A stretch of DNA of 64,000 nucleotides from Variovorax boronicumulans (GCF_030812215.1 NZ_JAUSSG010000001.1:372001-436000); one strand, 5' to 3'. Numbered from the stretch's first letter, positions 28,815 through 36,993 are shown. A program made the numbers and translations. The notes: a model not told the origin generated them from the letters alone.

Positions 28815-29645
28815 ATGACCTCCCGCAGACGCTCCGCCCTCCTCGCCCTTGCCGGCGTTCTCGCCGGCGCGCTCTTCGCACCGCTCGCGCAGGCGCAGGC
28901 CAAGTTCATCGTGCTGGCGTCCACCACCTCGACGGAGCAGTCCGGCCTCTTCAAGCACCTGCTGCCACAGTTCACGCAGGCCTCGGGCATCGAGGTGCGC
29001 GTGGTGGCCGTGGGCACGGGCCAGGCGCTGGACATGGCGCGCCGCGGCGATGCCGATGCGCTGTTCGTGCACGACCAGCCGGCCGAAGAGAAGTTCGTCG
29101 CCGAAGGCTTCGGGCTCCCGCGCCACGCGGTCATGTACAACGATTTCGTGCTGATCGGACCGAAAGCCGACCCGGCCGGCGTGCGCGGCAACGACATCGC
29201 GGCGGCACTCAAGCGGCTGGGCGCAACGGGCAGCGGCTTCGTCTCGCGCGGCGACAAGAGCGGCACCCATTCGGCCGAGCTGCGGCAGTGGAAGCTGGCC
29301 GGCATCGACCTCGCCGCCGCCAAGCCTGCCGGCTACAAGGAGTGCGGCTGCGGCATGGGCCAGGCGCTCAACATCGCCGCCTCCACCAATGCCTATGTGC
29401 TCTCCGACCGCGGCACCTGGCTCAACTTCAAGAATCGCGGCGACCTGGGCATCGTGGTCGAAGGCGACAAGCAACTGTTCAACCAGTACGGCGTGATCGT
29501 CGTGAACCCGGCCAAACATCCGCACGTCAAGAAGGAACTGGCGCAGGCCTTCTCCGACTGGGTGGTGTCGCGCGATGGGCAAGCCGCCATCGCCTCGTAC
29601 AAGATCGGCGGCGAGCAGCTCTTCTTCCCGAACGCGAACCAGTGA
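28815..29645 (+). CDS. tupA: Tungstate ABC transporter substrate-binding protein
   Basis: 276-residue periplasmic protein. Signal peptide about residues 1-29, ending AQAQA. The mature start KFIVLASTTSTEQSGLFKHL carries the TTS signature of TupA oxyanion binding, and GDKSGTHSAELRQWKLAGI is the second binding segment. TupA proteins prefer tungstate over molybdate; preference cannot be proven from sequence alone. The gene is 47 bases after the MoeA fusion and directly before the permease-ATPase fusion, so the operon couples metal import to formate dehydrogenase cofactor synthesis. Confidence 0.88.
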   Translation: MTSRRRSALLALAGVLAGALFAPLAQAQAKFIVLASTTSTEQSGLFKHLLPQFTQASGIEVRVVAVGTGQALDMARRGDADALFVHDQPAEEKFVAEGFGLPRHAVMYNDFVLIGPKADPAGVRGNDIAAALKRLGATGSGFVSRGDKSGTHSAELRQWKLAGIDLAAAKPAGYKECGCGMGQALNIAASTNAYVLSDRGTWLNFKNRGDLGIVVEGDKQLFNQYGVIVVNPAKHPHVKKELAQAFSDWVVSRDGQAAIASYKIGGEQLFFPNANQ

Positions 29646-29761
29646 ACGGCGGCAGTTTGGACGGAGAGGTTCCGGGTGCCGTGCCGTCCGGCTACGGCCT
29701 GCGGCCTCCATCGCTCGCTGCATGACCATGGCCTCGCGCTTGCAGCAATAGCCGTCCTGCG

Positions 29762-31252
29762 ATGAACACCATGACCGAAGGCTGGGCGCTGGCCTGGCAA
29801 CTCATCCGCCACGCCGACCCCGAACTCGTACGCATCACGGCGCTCTCGCTGCAGGTGAGCGCAACGGCCTGTGCGATCGGTGCGCTGTTCGGCCTGCTGC
29901 TGGGCGCGTGGCTGGCGGTCGCGCGATTCCCGGGGCATGTGCTGGCCGTGTGGCTGGTGAACACGCTGCTCGCCCTGCCCGCCGTGGTGGTCGGCCTCCT
30001 GGTGTACCTGCTGCTCTCGCGCTCGGGGCCGCTGGGTGAACTGGGCATTCTCTTCACGCCGACGGCGATGGTGGTGGCACAGAGCGTGCTCGTCACACCG
30101 CTGATCGCCGCCCTGTCGCGCCGGCTCGTGATGGCGGCGCTGGCCGATGGCGGCGACCAGCTGCGCTCGCTGGGCGCAGGGCCCCTCACCACCTCGCTGC
30201 TGATGCTGGTGCACGACCGGATGGGCGTGGCCACCGTATTGCTCACCGCCTTCGCGCGGGCCATTGCAGAAGTGGGCGCCGTGATGATCGTGGGCGGCAA
30301 CATCGCCGGCGTCACGCGCGTGATGACCACCACCATCGCGCTGGAGACCAGCAAGGGCGACCTGGCGCTCGCGTTGGCGCTGGGCTTCGTGCTGCTGGCG
30401 GTCGTCGGCGCAGTCAACGGCGCCATCGGGCTGCTTCAATGGATCGCCACCCGCCCGCTGCGCGCCGTACAGGTGGCGCCGCATGTTGCGGTGCCGAAGC
30501 CCAGCCTTCGCGCGCCGGTCGCGGCCGAGGCAACGCCTTTGATTCAGGCGGAGAACGTCACGGTGCGCTTCGGCACACTGGTCGCACTGGACGATGCCTC
30601 GCTCACCCTGAACCGCGGCGACCGGCTCGTCCTTGTCGGTGCCAACGGCTCGGGCAAGACCACCCTGCTGCGGCTGCTGCACGGCCTCCTGCCCTGCGAA
30701 GGCCGCTGCCAATGGTTGCCGCTGCAACCCGAAGGCCGCCTGCCACGCGCGGCCATGCTGTTCCAGCGCCCCTTTCTCTTGAGCCTTTCGGTGGAACGCA
30801 ATGTGCGCGTCGGCCTCTGGCTGGCCGGCGTTGCGGCGACCGAGCGCGGCCCGCGCTGCCGCGAGGCGCTGGCGCGCGTCGGCCTGCTCGAACTTGCGGC
30901 GCGGTCCGCCCGTTCGCTCTCGGGCGGACAACAGCAGCGCCTGGGCCTCGCGCGCGCCTGGGCGCTGCAGCCCGACATCCTGTTCCTGGACGAGCCGACC
31001 GCCAGCCTGGACCCCGGCGCCAAGAACGAGATCGAGGCCCTCATCGAAGAGGTCGCCAGCAGCGGCGTGACGATCGTGATGAGCACCCACAACCTCGGAC
31101 AGGCCAAGCGCCTGGCCACGCGCGTGGCCTATCTGCATGCAGGACGGATCGTCGTCGAGCGTCCGGTTGCGCACTTCTTCGATTCAGAGGATTTGCCTGC
31201 CGAAGCCGCCCAGTTTCTCCAGGGGGAACTTGGCTGGCACCTGCGGCCGTAG
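29762..31252 (+). CDS. Tungstate ABC transporter, fused permease and ATPase
   Basis: 496 residues joining two normally separate proteins. Residues 1-235 are a TupB-like permease with about five membrane segments and the EAA-type loop around ALADGGDQLRSLGAGP. Residues about 260-496 are an ABC ATPase with Walker A GANGSGKTT, Q-loop AMLFQRP, signature LSGGQQQRLGLARA, Walker B ILFLDEPTASLD and switch STHNLGQ. The frame is continuous through an Ala/Pro linker. It lies 116 bases after tupA and is the last gene of the formate/tungsten run. Confidence 0.9.
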   Translation: MNTMTEGWALAWQLIRHADPELVRITALSLQVSATACAIGALFGLLLGAWLAVARFPGHVLAVWLVNTLLALPAVVVGLLVYLLLSRSGPLGELGILFTPTAMVVAQSVLVTPLIAALSRRLVMAALADGGDQLRSLGAGPLTTSLLMLVHDRMGVATVLLTAFARAIAEVGAVMIVGGNIAGVTRVMTTTIALETSKGDLALALALGFVLLAVVGAVNGAIGLLQWIATRPLRAVQVAPHVAVPKPSLRAPVAAEATPLIQAENVTVRFGTLVALDDASLTLNRGDRLVLVGANGSGKTTLLRLLHGLLPCEGRCQWLPLQPEGRLPRAAMLFQRPFLLSLSVERNVRVGLWLAGVAATERGPRCREALARVGLLELAARSARSLSGGQQQRLGLARAWALQPDILFLDEPTASLDPGAKNEIEALIEEVASSGVTIVMSTHNLGQAKRLATRVAYLHAGRIVVERPVAHFFDSEDLPAEAAQFLQGELGWHLRP

Positions 31253-31343
31253 CGCTTCCACGCGGCACCGAGGCGTGGGCAGTCGCCAGCCGGCTACGCT
31301 CGATCTGCAGACCCGGCGCATGTCGCGGCATGGCAGGCCCGAT

Positions 31344-31739
31344 TCAGTTGATGATCTCTCCCATGCCTGCGCGCACACGCTCCTTGAGCTGCCGGATGTA
31401 CTCCGCATCAAAGAGCTCCCAGGTCTCCAGTTCGCCGACGATGCGAAGCGGCTCCCGACTGCGGTACGAACGTGTGGGATTGCCCGGAAACTTCTTGTCG
31501 GTGACGTTGGGGTCGTCCTCGAAGGCGCCCGTGGGTTCGACGATGTAGACGCGGCCACGGCCCTCGCCCTTCGCCATCTCGGCGGCCAGCCCGGCGCCCT
31601 TTGGCCACGCGGTGAAGTAGATGTGGTTCATCACGACGCGGCCGTCGTAGTTGGAGCGGAAGCCTGCGGTCAGCAGGTCGCCCACCTGGAGGTCCGCTCG
31701 CGTGCCATGGAAGTAAGGACCGGTGTCCAGGACAGTCAT
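31344..31739 (-). CDS. arr: Rifampin ADP-ribosyltransferase (Arr family)
   Basis: 131-residue NAD-dependent mono-ADP-ribosyltransferase of the Arr family, which modifies rifamycins. Characteristic segments: LDTGPYFHGTRADLQVGDLL, GRVVMNHIYFTAWPKGAGLA, GRVYIVEPTGAFEDDPNVTD, KKFPGNPTRSYRSREPLRIV. These cover the family's NAD-binding His (FHGT), Tyr (IYFTA) and Asp region. Length is slightly below the usual 135-150. It is convergent with the tungstate transporter and an isolated gene. Chromosomal Arr homologues are common in environmental proteobacteria; actual resistance is not shown by sequence. Confidence 0.9.
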   Translation of the reverse strand: MTVLDTGPYFHGTRADLQVGDLLTAGFRSNYDGRVVMNHIYFTAWPKGAGLAAEMAKGEGRGRVYIVEPTGAFEDDPNVTDKKFPGNPTRSYRSREPLRIVGELETWELFDAEYIRQLKERVRAGMGEIIN

Positions 31740-32045
31740 CGCCCATCGCTCCTCTGCAGTAAGAAAAGGCCGCGGAGTTTACTAGGGGCGTATTCACGTG
31801 AGAGGGCCAGCAGGACCTCCGGGCTACGCCGTGCTCAACGTGGAGGAAGTGAGGTCACCGAGGGAAGCCCTCATCGCCTACACGGCAGGAAGGTGAATCG
31901 ACTCGGCGTCGGGTTGGCGCCTTGTTCGGCTCGCGCGCTCGGCAAGTGGCGGCATGAGCGTCGAGGCGACTTGGATTTGTAGTGAGGCGGGTGGCTGGGT
32001 AAGCCCCAATCAACCGGCCGCAAACCCGCATGGCATATGGAGAGC
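31740..32045. other. Intergenic, nothing recognised
   Basis: About 300 bases between arr and tRNA-Gly. It must hold the arr promoter. Frames here lack ribosome-binding sites and family similarity. Confidence 0.5.
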
Positions 32046-32119
32046 TGGAGCGGGTGAAGGGAATCGAACCCTCGTATGAAGCTTGGGAAGCTGCCGTTCT
32101 GCCATTGAACTACACCCGC
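32046..32119 (-). tRNA. tRNA-Gly (anticodon CCC)
   Basis: Read on the minus strand: acceptor GCGGGTG pairs with CACCCGC, discriminator T, and CCA is encoded in the DNA (32046-32048). The T-arm GGGTTCGATTCCC is canonical. The anticodon loop TTCCCAA gives CCC, flanked by stem GCAGC/GCTTC with one C-T mismatch. Close to E. coli glyU in D-arm and T-arm sequence. No integrase gene lies beside it. Confidence 0.95.
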
Positions 32120-32240
32120 AGCAGGCGCGGATTCTACCGTCAGTGCCGACGGTCACCCGGTGGCGGTCTTTCAGACTGGGAAGGCTTGCATGACGACTCG
32201 ACGGCTTTGAACGGACAGAGAGTGATCGATCGATAGCCCA

Positions 32241-32397
32241 CCGCGACCGCCGCGCTGCTGGCGGCGCTGGGCGACATCGGCGATGCAGGGGCGCTGCCCG
32301 CACTCGAACTTGCTGCGGACGATCTTGATCCCGAAGTGCGCAAATCAATCGGCCCGGCTGGCCATCGTGCGGATCGGCGAGGCGACCTATGGCGCCT
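32241..32397 (+). pseudogene. Remnant of a HEAT-repeat protein
   Basis: Translation from 32241 gives TAALLAALGDIGDAGALPAL and then a DLDPEVRKS segment, the typical PBS-lyase/HEAT-repeat rhythm. The frame then breaks and resumes one frame over as ARLAIVRIGEATYGA with a TGA at 32395-32397. The break coincides with a tandem AATC AATC at 32343-32350; removing one copy restores a continuous HEAT repeat. A TAG lies directly upstream in frame and no start or ribosome-binding site is present, so the gene is both 5'-truncated and frameshifted. Its end overlaps the start of the DUF971 gene, as expected for a former operon partner. Confidence 0.6.
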
Positions 32398-32697
32398 GAG
32401 TCCATCGTCGATCACCGCGCGCGGGCTGCGCTGGAGTTTTGCTGGGGCGATGGGGAGCGGTATGTGGCGACGTACCGGATGCTGCGGGCCAGTTGCCCTT
32501 GTGCGGATTGCAAGGCGCTGCGTGCGGTTGGGGGCGATGGCGATGCGGGTGACGACGTGCAACTCGCGGACATACAGCCGGTCGGGGCTTATGGCGTGCA
32601 GTTCGTATTCAGCGATGGGCACGACCGGGGGATTTTTCCTTGGGGGTTTTTGAGGGACTTGCTGGCGGGACGTGTGCTATCGGCCGTGACACGCTAA
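32389..32697 (+). CDS. DUF971 domain protein
   Basis: 102-residue protein with the DUF971 (gamma-butyrobetaine hydroxylase-like N-terminal) pattern: ALEFCWGDGERYVATYRMLR, CPCADCKA, a GAYGVQFVFSDGH core and GIFPWGFLRDLL. The Cys-x-Cys-x2-Cys cluster with the later His resembles the small metal-binding site of this fold. Such proteins are often near Fe-S assembly or apbC-type genes. Its ATG overlaps the HEAT remnant. It probably remains functional: the frame is intact. Confidence 0.85.
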   Translation: MAPESIVDHRARAALEFCWGDGERYVATYRMLRASCPCADCKALRAVGGDGDAGDDVQLADIQPVGAYGVQFVFSDGHDRGIFPWGFLRDLLAGRVLSAVTR

Positions 32698-33105
32698 CCA
32701 CCTTATTGCCTTTTTTTGCTCCAAGGTCTGGATCTCAGCGGTCGGCCGAAAGCCGACACTCGCGTGGTTGCACTTGATGGATTCAGGAGTGTCTCCGCTG
32801 AACTACCAAGCCAAGTCGGGAAGGATCGTGTGCGGCATCTATTCAAAAGATTTCCACGCAAGTCGCTTGGGTGCATGCACATTGAGAAAGGGGCGTGAGC
32901 ACGAAAGCGCCTCCCCACAAACACGCACATTTTGGAGGCGTTCACCTCATCTGTATGTCGCCCGTCCCTGTTCCATTCTTCTGATTTCTAAGATGACTTC
33001 AGGCCGGCATCCAAAATCTACTTCTTGACCGAAGATGGATATACGGCGCAAAGGAAGTAATTTACTGCCCCTGACTCACGCGTGAAACTAGTCTTTAATT
33101 TTGGC
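32698..33105. other. Intergenic boundary of the AT-rich island
   Basis: About 400 bases with no convincing gene. It includes a GTCGGC-cgaaa-GCCGAC hairpin near 32740. GC falls from left to right into the defence-like block. No att-like direct repeat or terminator T-run was identified by eye. Confidence 0.5.
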
Positions 33106-34164
33106 CTAAATACTCGTTAGTATTCCGCTACCAGGAGTGCGTAGCGCTTTAAGCCAACGAGCAAGAGAGGCTCTTTCTTCAACCCTCACTGGATATGACC
33201 GTGCACTACACAAACGTTGAGACCCCGGAGCAATACGAGATGATGTAACTATTAATCCGGATTCTGCCCCTTCGTGAACAACATCAGCCCAAAGCGCTTT
33301 AACAATCACCTGCTCAATTGAGGATTTCTGCCTCTTGCATTGAATGAGAATTGTCGGAGGATTGCCATTTTTGTTAATTTTCGGTTTCCACACTCGAATA
33401 TCTACCCCGCCATCTCCGCGACCAGGCCCCATTTCCACATCGTATCCAGCACGTGAGAAAAATTCGCCAGACAAGCCTTCGAACTTTCGCCAATTCATTG
33501 TGTCAATGGCCGAAAAGTTTGCCCCTAAGTAGTCAAGAAATCTTTGATCGATGAAATGTCCATTAGGCGCATCCAATGATTCACTTGAAAATAACTCTTT
33601 TAATTCTATTGTGCCATTCCAATCTATTCGTCTGAAGCGGTCAAACTCGCATAAGGAGCCGATTCGATAAAGGTACATCATGTCAACGATCTCTTTTGCC
33701 AGTTCTTGCCCCAAATACCCCCATCTTTCTTCTGCATTTCTAAGAAATTGGCTCAACTCCAATCCTGGCTTTGGCAATAGCCAATCTTTCTCCCCTGCGA
33801 GTAAATCAAAAACTCCTTCGATCACTGACTGACGAATCGCGTCATTTCTAGGTGAAAACCGAAAGAACGTTGGGGCATGATAGGCGACCGGATGGGGCAA
33901 CACTCCCAATCGATGAAGAATCATCTGAAACGAATCCAGCAATTCGTGATGATGTATAGACACATGAGTGGCTTCGGCGCTGGAAAGCTGGGTGTGCAGC
34001 TTGCTTTTTATGTCGGTGTGCGATATCAACTCATCAAGCGACAAAGCCAATCCAGATTTAAATCCAATTTGTTCACTGATGTAGGCAACAAAGAGGTCGC
34101 GAGGCAAAAAGATGCCGCTCATAAAATCTCTTGGGGAGTCATTTATAATTGACTTCCATTTCAA
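33106..34164 (-). CDS. Mrr-like restriction endonuclease domain protein
   Basis: 352-residue protein. The C-terminal part (about 220-345) is an Mrr-type PD-(D/E)xK nuclease: WRKFEGLSGEFFSRAGYDVE, catalytic GRGDGGVDI (248-256, Asp255) and IQCKRQK (274-280, QxK), followed by the usual GLIVTSS strand. The first 200 residues are an unrecognised helical domain. Mrr-family enzymes cut modified or foreign DNA. Base composition is clearly AT-richer than the genome background, pointing to horizontal transfer. Same strand as the zinc-hook ATPase, 162 bases downstream of it. Target specificity is unknown. Confidence 0.85.
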   Translation of the reverse strand: MKWKSIINDSPRDFMSGIFLPRDLFVAYISEQIGFKSGLALSLDELISHTDIKSKLHTQLSSAEATHVSIHHHELLDSFQMILHRLGVLPHPVAYHAPTFFRFSPRNDAIRQSVIEGVFDLLAGEKDWLLPKPGLELSQFLRNAEERWGYLGQELAKEIVDMMYLYRIGSLCEFDRFRRIDWNGTIELKELFSSESLDAPNGHFIDQRFLDYLGANFSAIDTMNWRKFEGLSGEFFSRAGYDVEMGPGRGDGGVDIRVWKPKINKNGNPPTILIQCKRQKSSIEQVIVKALWADVVHEGAESGLIVTSSRIAPGSQRLCSARSYPVRVEERASLARWLKALRTPGSGILTSI

Positions 34165-34326
34165 AATGATGGAAATAAACGACGGCTCGAATAGAAGTTA
34201 ATCTACCTATCGGGATAGGGGCTGCGGCTTATTTCAATCCAAATTTCTGTTCCTGGTCGACTGCAGTCATATCGGCGCATCAATTATGATGCCGTGTGCC
34301 GATACCACTTTTCAGCGGGAGACCCA

Positions 34327-36426
34327 CTATTGGATCGTGGCAACGTATTTGTCGCATTCCTTGATAACGAAGTGCGGGACCAATTGGTATTCACGCGGGT
34401 TGAGTTGATAAATGTAGTTATTCTCGATGTGAAAAGCCTCGTTGATAAACTTCAAGATGACATTGGACTTGACCTGGTCTTCCTCATGATCAAAAAGAAT
34501 ACGGTAGAGGTGCAGCTTTTCGTAGTTGCTGAGTGAAGCATGGTAGAGCTGCTTCATTTGCTGTTTATCAGTGACCAGACTAAGGGCTGCCGCGTAACTG
34601 AAGTCGGGAATTTTTTCGAGGACAGCCTCACATCCCGCTTTGATTTCTTCGACAGTCATATCTCGCAGTTCTCCACCTTCGAATTTCTTTGGAGCGGGAC
34701 GCTTGTGAAAGACGTTTGACAGAATGTCAAACGCATTGCCCTTTTGCTGCGTCACCTCCAGCAGGCGGCGAAGGTAGACAAGTCTGTTTAAAAGCGGGAT
34801 CGGCTGTGCAATATTTTCATGATTGATGTCAATGAAAGTCTTAATCTGCGCCCGCGTAATGATCTTCTCGTAAAGAATGCCATCCTTGTTTTCAAGGAAG
34901 GCGACGGCGGGCTTGGTGAATCGGTCTGAATGGTGAACGACCATGTCCACCACGGGGTCAAGATCATGAGTCAGCAAAAGCACGGTTTTCCCGCGCAGTG
35001 ACTGCCCCCCTTGGAAGAGCATTTCGATGATGGCGTACTTCTTGTTCTTATCGAACGATGAAATGGGGTCATCCAGCACGATCAATTTGGGATCGGACCT
35101 GACCGCATCGAACATGAAAAGGACCAAGGCGATGGCGTTTCTTTCGCCAAAACTCAGGTGATCCCGCACATTGCTGACCGATTGCTCAGGAAACTCTAAA
35201 TGCGTGAGTAGTAGCTTGTGTTTGGAATCCGCACCTTCTCGCAATTCGACTCTATAAGAGTAGCCCGCATTCGCGAGGAAGTCATTAATGTGCGTGCTGT
35301 AGGCTTTGACTAGACGTTCGATCGTAGTTCGCTGCTTAGCAATGGCACCCTGCAATGCACCCGCCTTTTCGATCAGAATCTGAATACTCTCGTTGATGAT
35401 CTGAACCTTAGCTGCGGTTTCCTCCGATTTGAGGTGGTAATAAAGTCCCAAATCAATTTTGTACGATCCTAATTCGTCAATAACTTTTGTGACATCTTTG
35501 AGTGAGCCAAAGCCGATGGCTCGGTTTTGCTTGAACTTCCCGGCCAAGCGTTCAATTTGCGTTTTTACCTCATTCAGAAAGGCGACTTGCTCGTCCGTAT
35601 ATTTTTCAGTATTTTTGACGAATTCTGAAATCTTGTCTTTCGTGGCCGTTGAGAAGTATTTGTTAAGGCGGTCAAAAGTGCTGACAATTTTGTTGAGCGT
35701 TTCAATGGATTTCGGGTCGTAGGCTTGCGAGACCTTGTCTATTGTTTCGCGTTTGGTCTTGATGTCGCTGGTGCAGTACGGGCAATCAGAACCGAAAGGG
35801 AGGTAGCTTGCTCCCTCTTGCTGCCACCGAATCCACTTGTATCCGGATTCGTGGCGGATGTACGGTGTATATGCTTCCAGTCCGACAGGGATATTTGCAA
35901 CCTTGTTGCCGTCCTTGAAGGCCTTCGCGATGTTGCCGGCTGCATGGATACCGGTCTTCACCGGCTTGCCGAAACTGCTGCTAATCTCCTCAAAGTCGGC
36001 AAGAAGGATGTCGACTTCGGGGTCCGTCGAAATCGAACTCTTGAAGTCTTGAATCAGTTCCTCGATCTTCTGCAGGCCATCGTCGTAGTCCTGCGTCTTG
36101 ATGAATATCTCGAAGCTGCCCTTCAGCAAGTCATCTTGCTGAAAAACAAAGCCGTTGATGTAATCTTCGTTGAAGATCCTCGTGGACGCGATGTCGTCTA
36201 TACCCGTGATGCTGGGGACTGCTGTGGCAGCTGCGCGGTGTTTGAACGGGATTAGGTTGGCGAGTTTTTTCGCGGCACCATTTTTTTCTTCGACCGCGTA
36301 CGCTATTGCCTTTGCGATGGTGCTTTTGCCTGTGCCGTTGATCGCGTATTTGATGTTGAGTACGCCCTCGGTGATCGCGATCTGGCCGCGTTCGATGTTG
36401 TTGCAATGCTCTAGTTCGACCTGCAT
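34327..36426 (-). CDS. RloC/PrrC-like AAA ATPase with zinc hook (putative anti-phage nuclease)
   Basis: 699-residue SMC/Rad50-like ATPase of the AAA_13 type. Walker A is AINGTGKST (28-36), with Ala replacing the usual first Gly. A CPYC zinc hook lies at 215-218 and is followed by helical coiled-coil segments. Next are the ABC signature LSFGERNA (424-431), Walker B KLIVLDDP (447-454) and switch His487. The C-terminal about 200 residues contain R553-x3-E557 and His574 (in NVFHKR), similar in order to the Arg-Glu-His triad of the PrrC/RloC anticodon nucleases. RloC enzymes respond to DNA damage or phage and cleave tRNA. tRNA cleavage here is inference. AT-rich, likely transferred. Confidence 0.8.
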   Translation of the reverse strand: MQVELEHCNNIERGQIAITEGVLNIKYAINGTGKSTIAKAIAYAVEEKNGAAKKLANLIPFKHRAAATAVPSITGIDDIASTRIFNEDYINGFVFQQDDLLKGSFEIFIKTQDYDDGLQKIEELIQDFKSSISTDPEVDILLADFEEISSSFGKPVKTGIHAAGNIAKAFKDGNKVANIPVGLEAYTPYIRHESGYKWIRWQQEGASYLPFGSDCPYCTSDIKTKRETIDKVSQAYDPKSIETLNKIVSTFDRLNKYFSTATKDKISEFVKNTEKYTDEQVAFLNEVKTQIERLAGKFKQNRAIGFGSLKDVTKVIDELGSYKIDLGLYYHLKSEETAAKVQIINESIQILIEKAGALQGAIAKQRTTIERLVKAYSTHINDFLANAGYSYRVELREGADSKHKLLLTHLEFPEQSVSNVRDHLSFGERNAIALVLFMFDAVRSDPKLIVLDDPISSFDKNKKYAIIEMLFQGGQSLRGKTVLLLTHDLDPVVDMVVHHSDRFTKPAVAFLENKDGILYEKIITRAQIKTFIDINHENIAQPIPLLNRLVYLRRLLEVTQQKGNAFDILSNVFHKRPAPKKFEGGELRDMTVEEIKAGCEAVLEKIPDFSYAAALSLVTDKQQMKQLYHASLSNYEKLHLYRILFDHEEDQVKSNVILKFINEAFHIENNYIYQLNPREYQLVPHFVIKECDKYVATIQ

Positions 36427-36739
36427 TCCGCCCTCCGTTGTACGTACTGGTCACATATCGGAAGGGTAGCCGGAAACCCATGATATTTGCGCGTTCTTTT
36501 ATTAGGTATTTCCGCCGAAGATGAGCCGCTGTGCAGCGGCTATGCGCCACCTTCGCTCGGTCGAAGTGAACGTTGGCGCGGCTCTAACTGGCAACACACG
36601 AGCACATCATCGTTGTCCAACTAGCGGCCATGACCTTTGCCTCAGCATGAACGGATTGCTGGCTCGTCCTGATCTCAATAGCCGTACGTGGCAGCGACCA
36701 CCCGGACTGCAAAGGCAAACACATTCGCGTAGCTATACT
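36427..36739. other. Intergenic, divergent promoter region
   Basis: Lies between the minus-strand ATPase and the plus-strand structured leader. A TATACT at 36734-36739 resembles a -10 element for the leader, but no good -35 is placed 16-18 bases before it. GC rises back to the chromosomal level across this stretch, so the right edge of the island is probably here. No gene is recognised. Confidence 0.45.
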
Positions 36740-36993
36740 GCGCCCCGTCACGTCAGAACAGACGTGATCGGGATTGGCCTCCCGTTGAAATCACTGCGAC
36801 GCAAGCCGCAGTTACCCCCGCAGGGTCTGCGGCTTCGTCACTCTTGCTTCCTGTTTAGGCGGCTCGATGGGCGGGCGCAAGCCCGGCCGGTTTCACGCAA
36901 GTGGTTTCCCGGTAGGCCAACCCGTCGAGCCGCCGCCTCCGATTGGCCTCGGGTGCGTCGGTTTCAGTAAACCGAAACCCTTGGAGGCCATTC
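36740..36993 (+). promoter_or_regulatory. Structured leader RNA with Shine-Dalgarno-pairing segments
   Basis: Visible elements in order: TCACGTC-agaaca-GACGTGA (36748-36767); CGGGA-TTGGCC-TCCCG (36769-36784); a CGTTG/CGACG hairpin (36783-36801); AAGCCGCAG/CTGCGGCTT, 9 bp (36803-36835); a 10-bp stem GGCGGCTCGA/TCGAGCCGCC (36858-36934) enclosing two GCAA-loop hairpins; CCGA-TTGGCC-TCGG (36939-36952); TCGGTTT-cagt-AAACCGA (36958-36975). The Shine-Dalgarno segment GGAGGCCA (36983-36990) is complementary to TGGCCTCC at 36775-36782 (8 nt) and to TGGCCTC at 36944-36950 (7 nt). AGGCCAA at 36914-36920 can compete for either TTGGCCT. The layout resembles C4 antisense-type control of the gene at 36994. 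Confidence 0.55.

Noticed and set aside
32046-36500. Integrated element using tRNA-Gly as attachment site
   Set aside because: No integrase and no duplicated tRNA 3' end were found. The AT-rich block begins over 0.8 kb from the tRNA with chromosomal-type genes in between.
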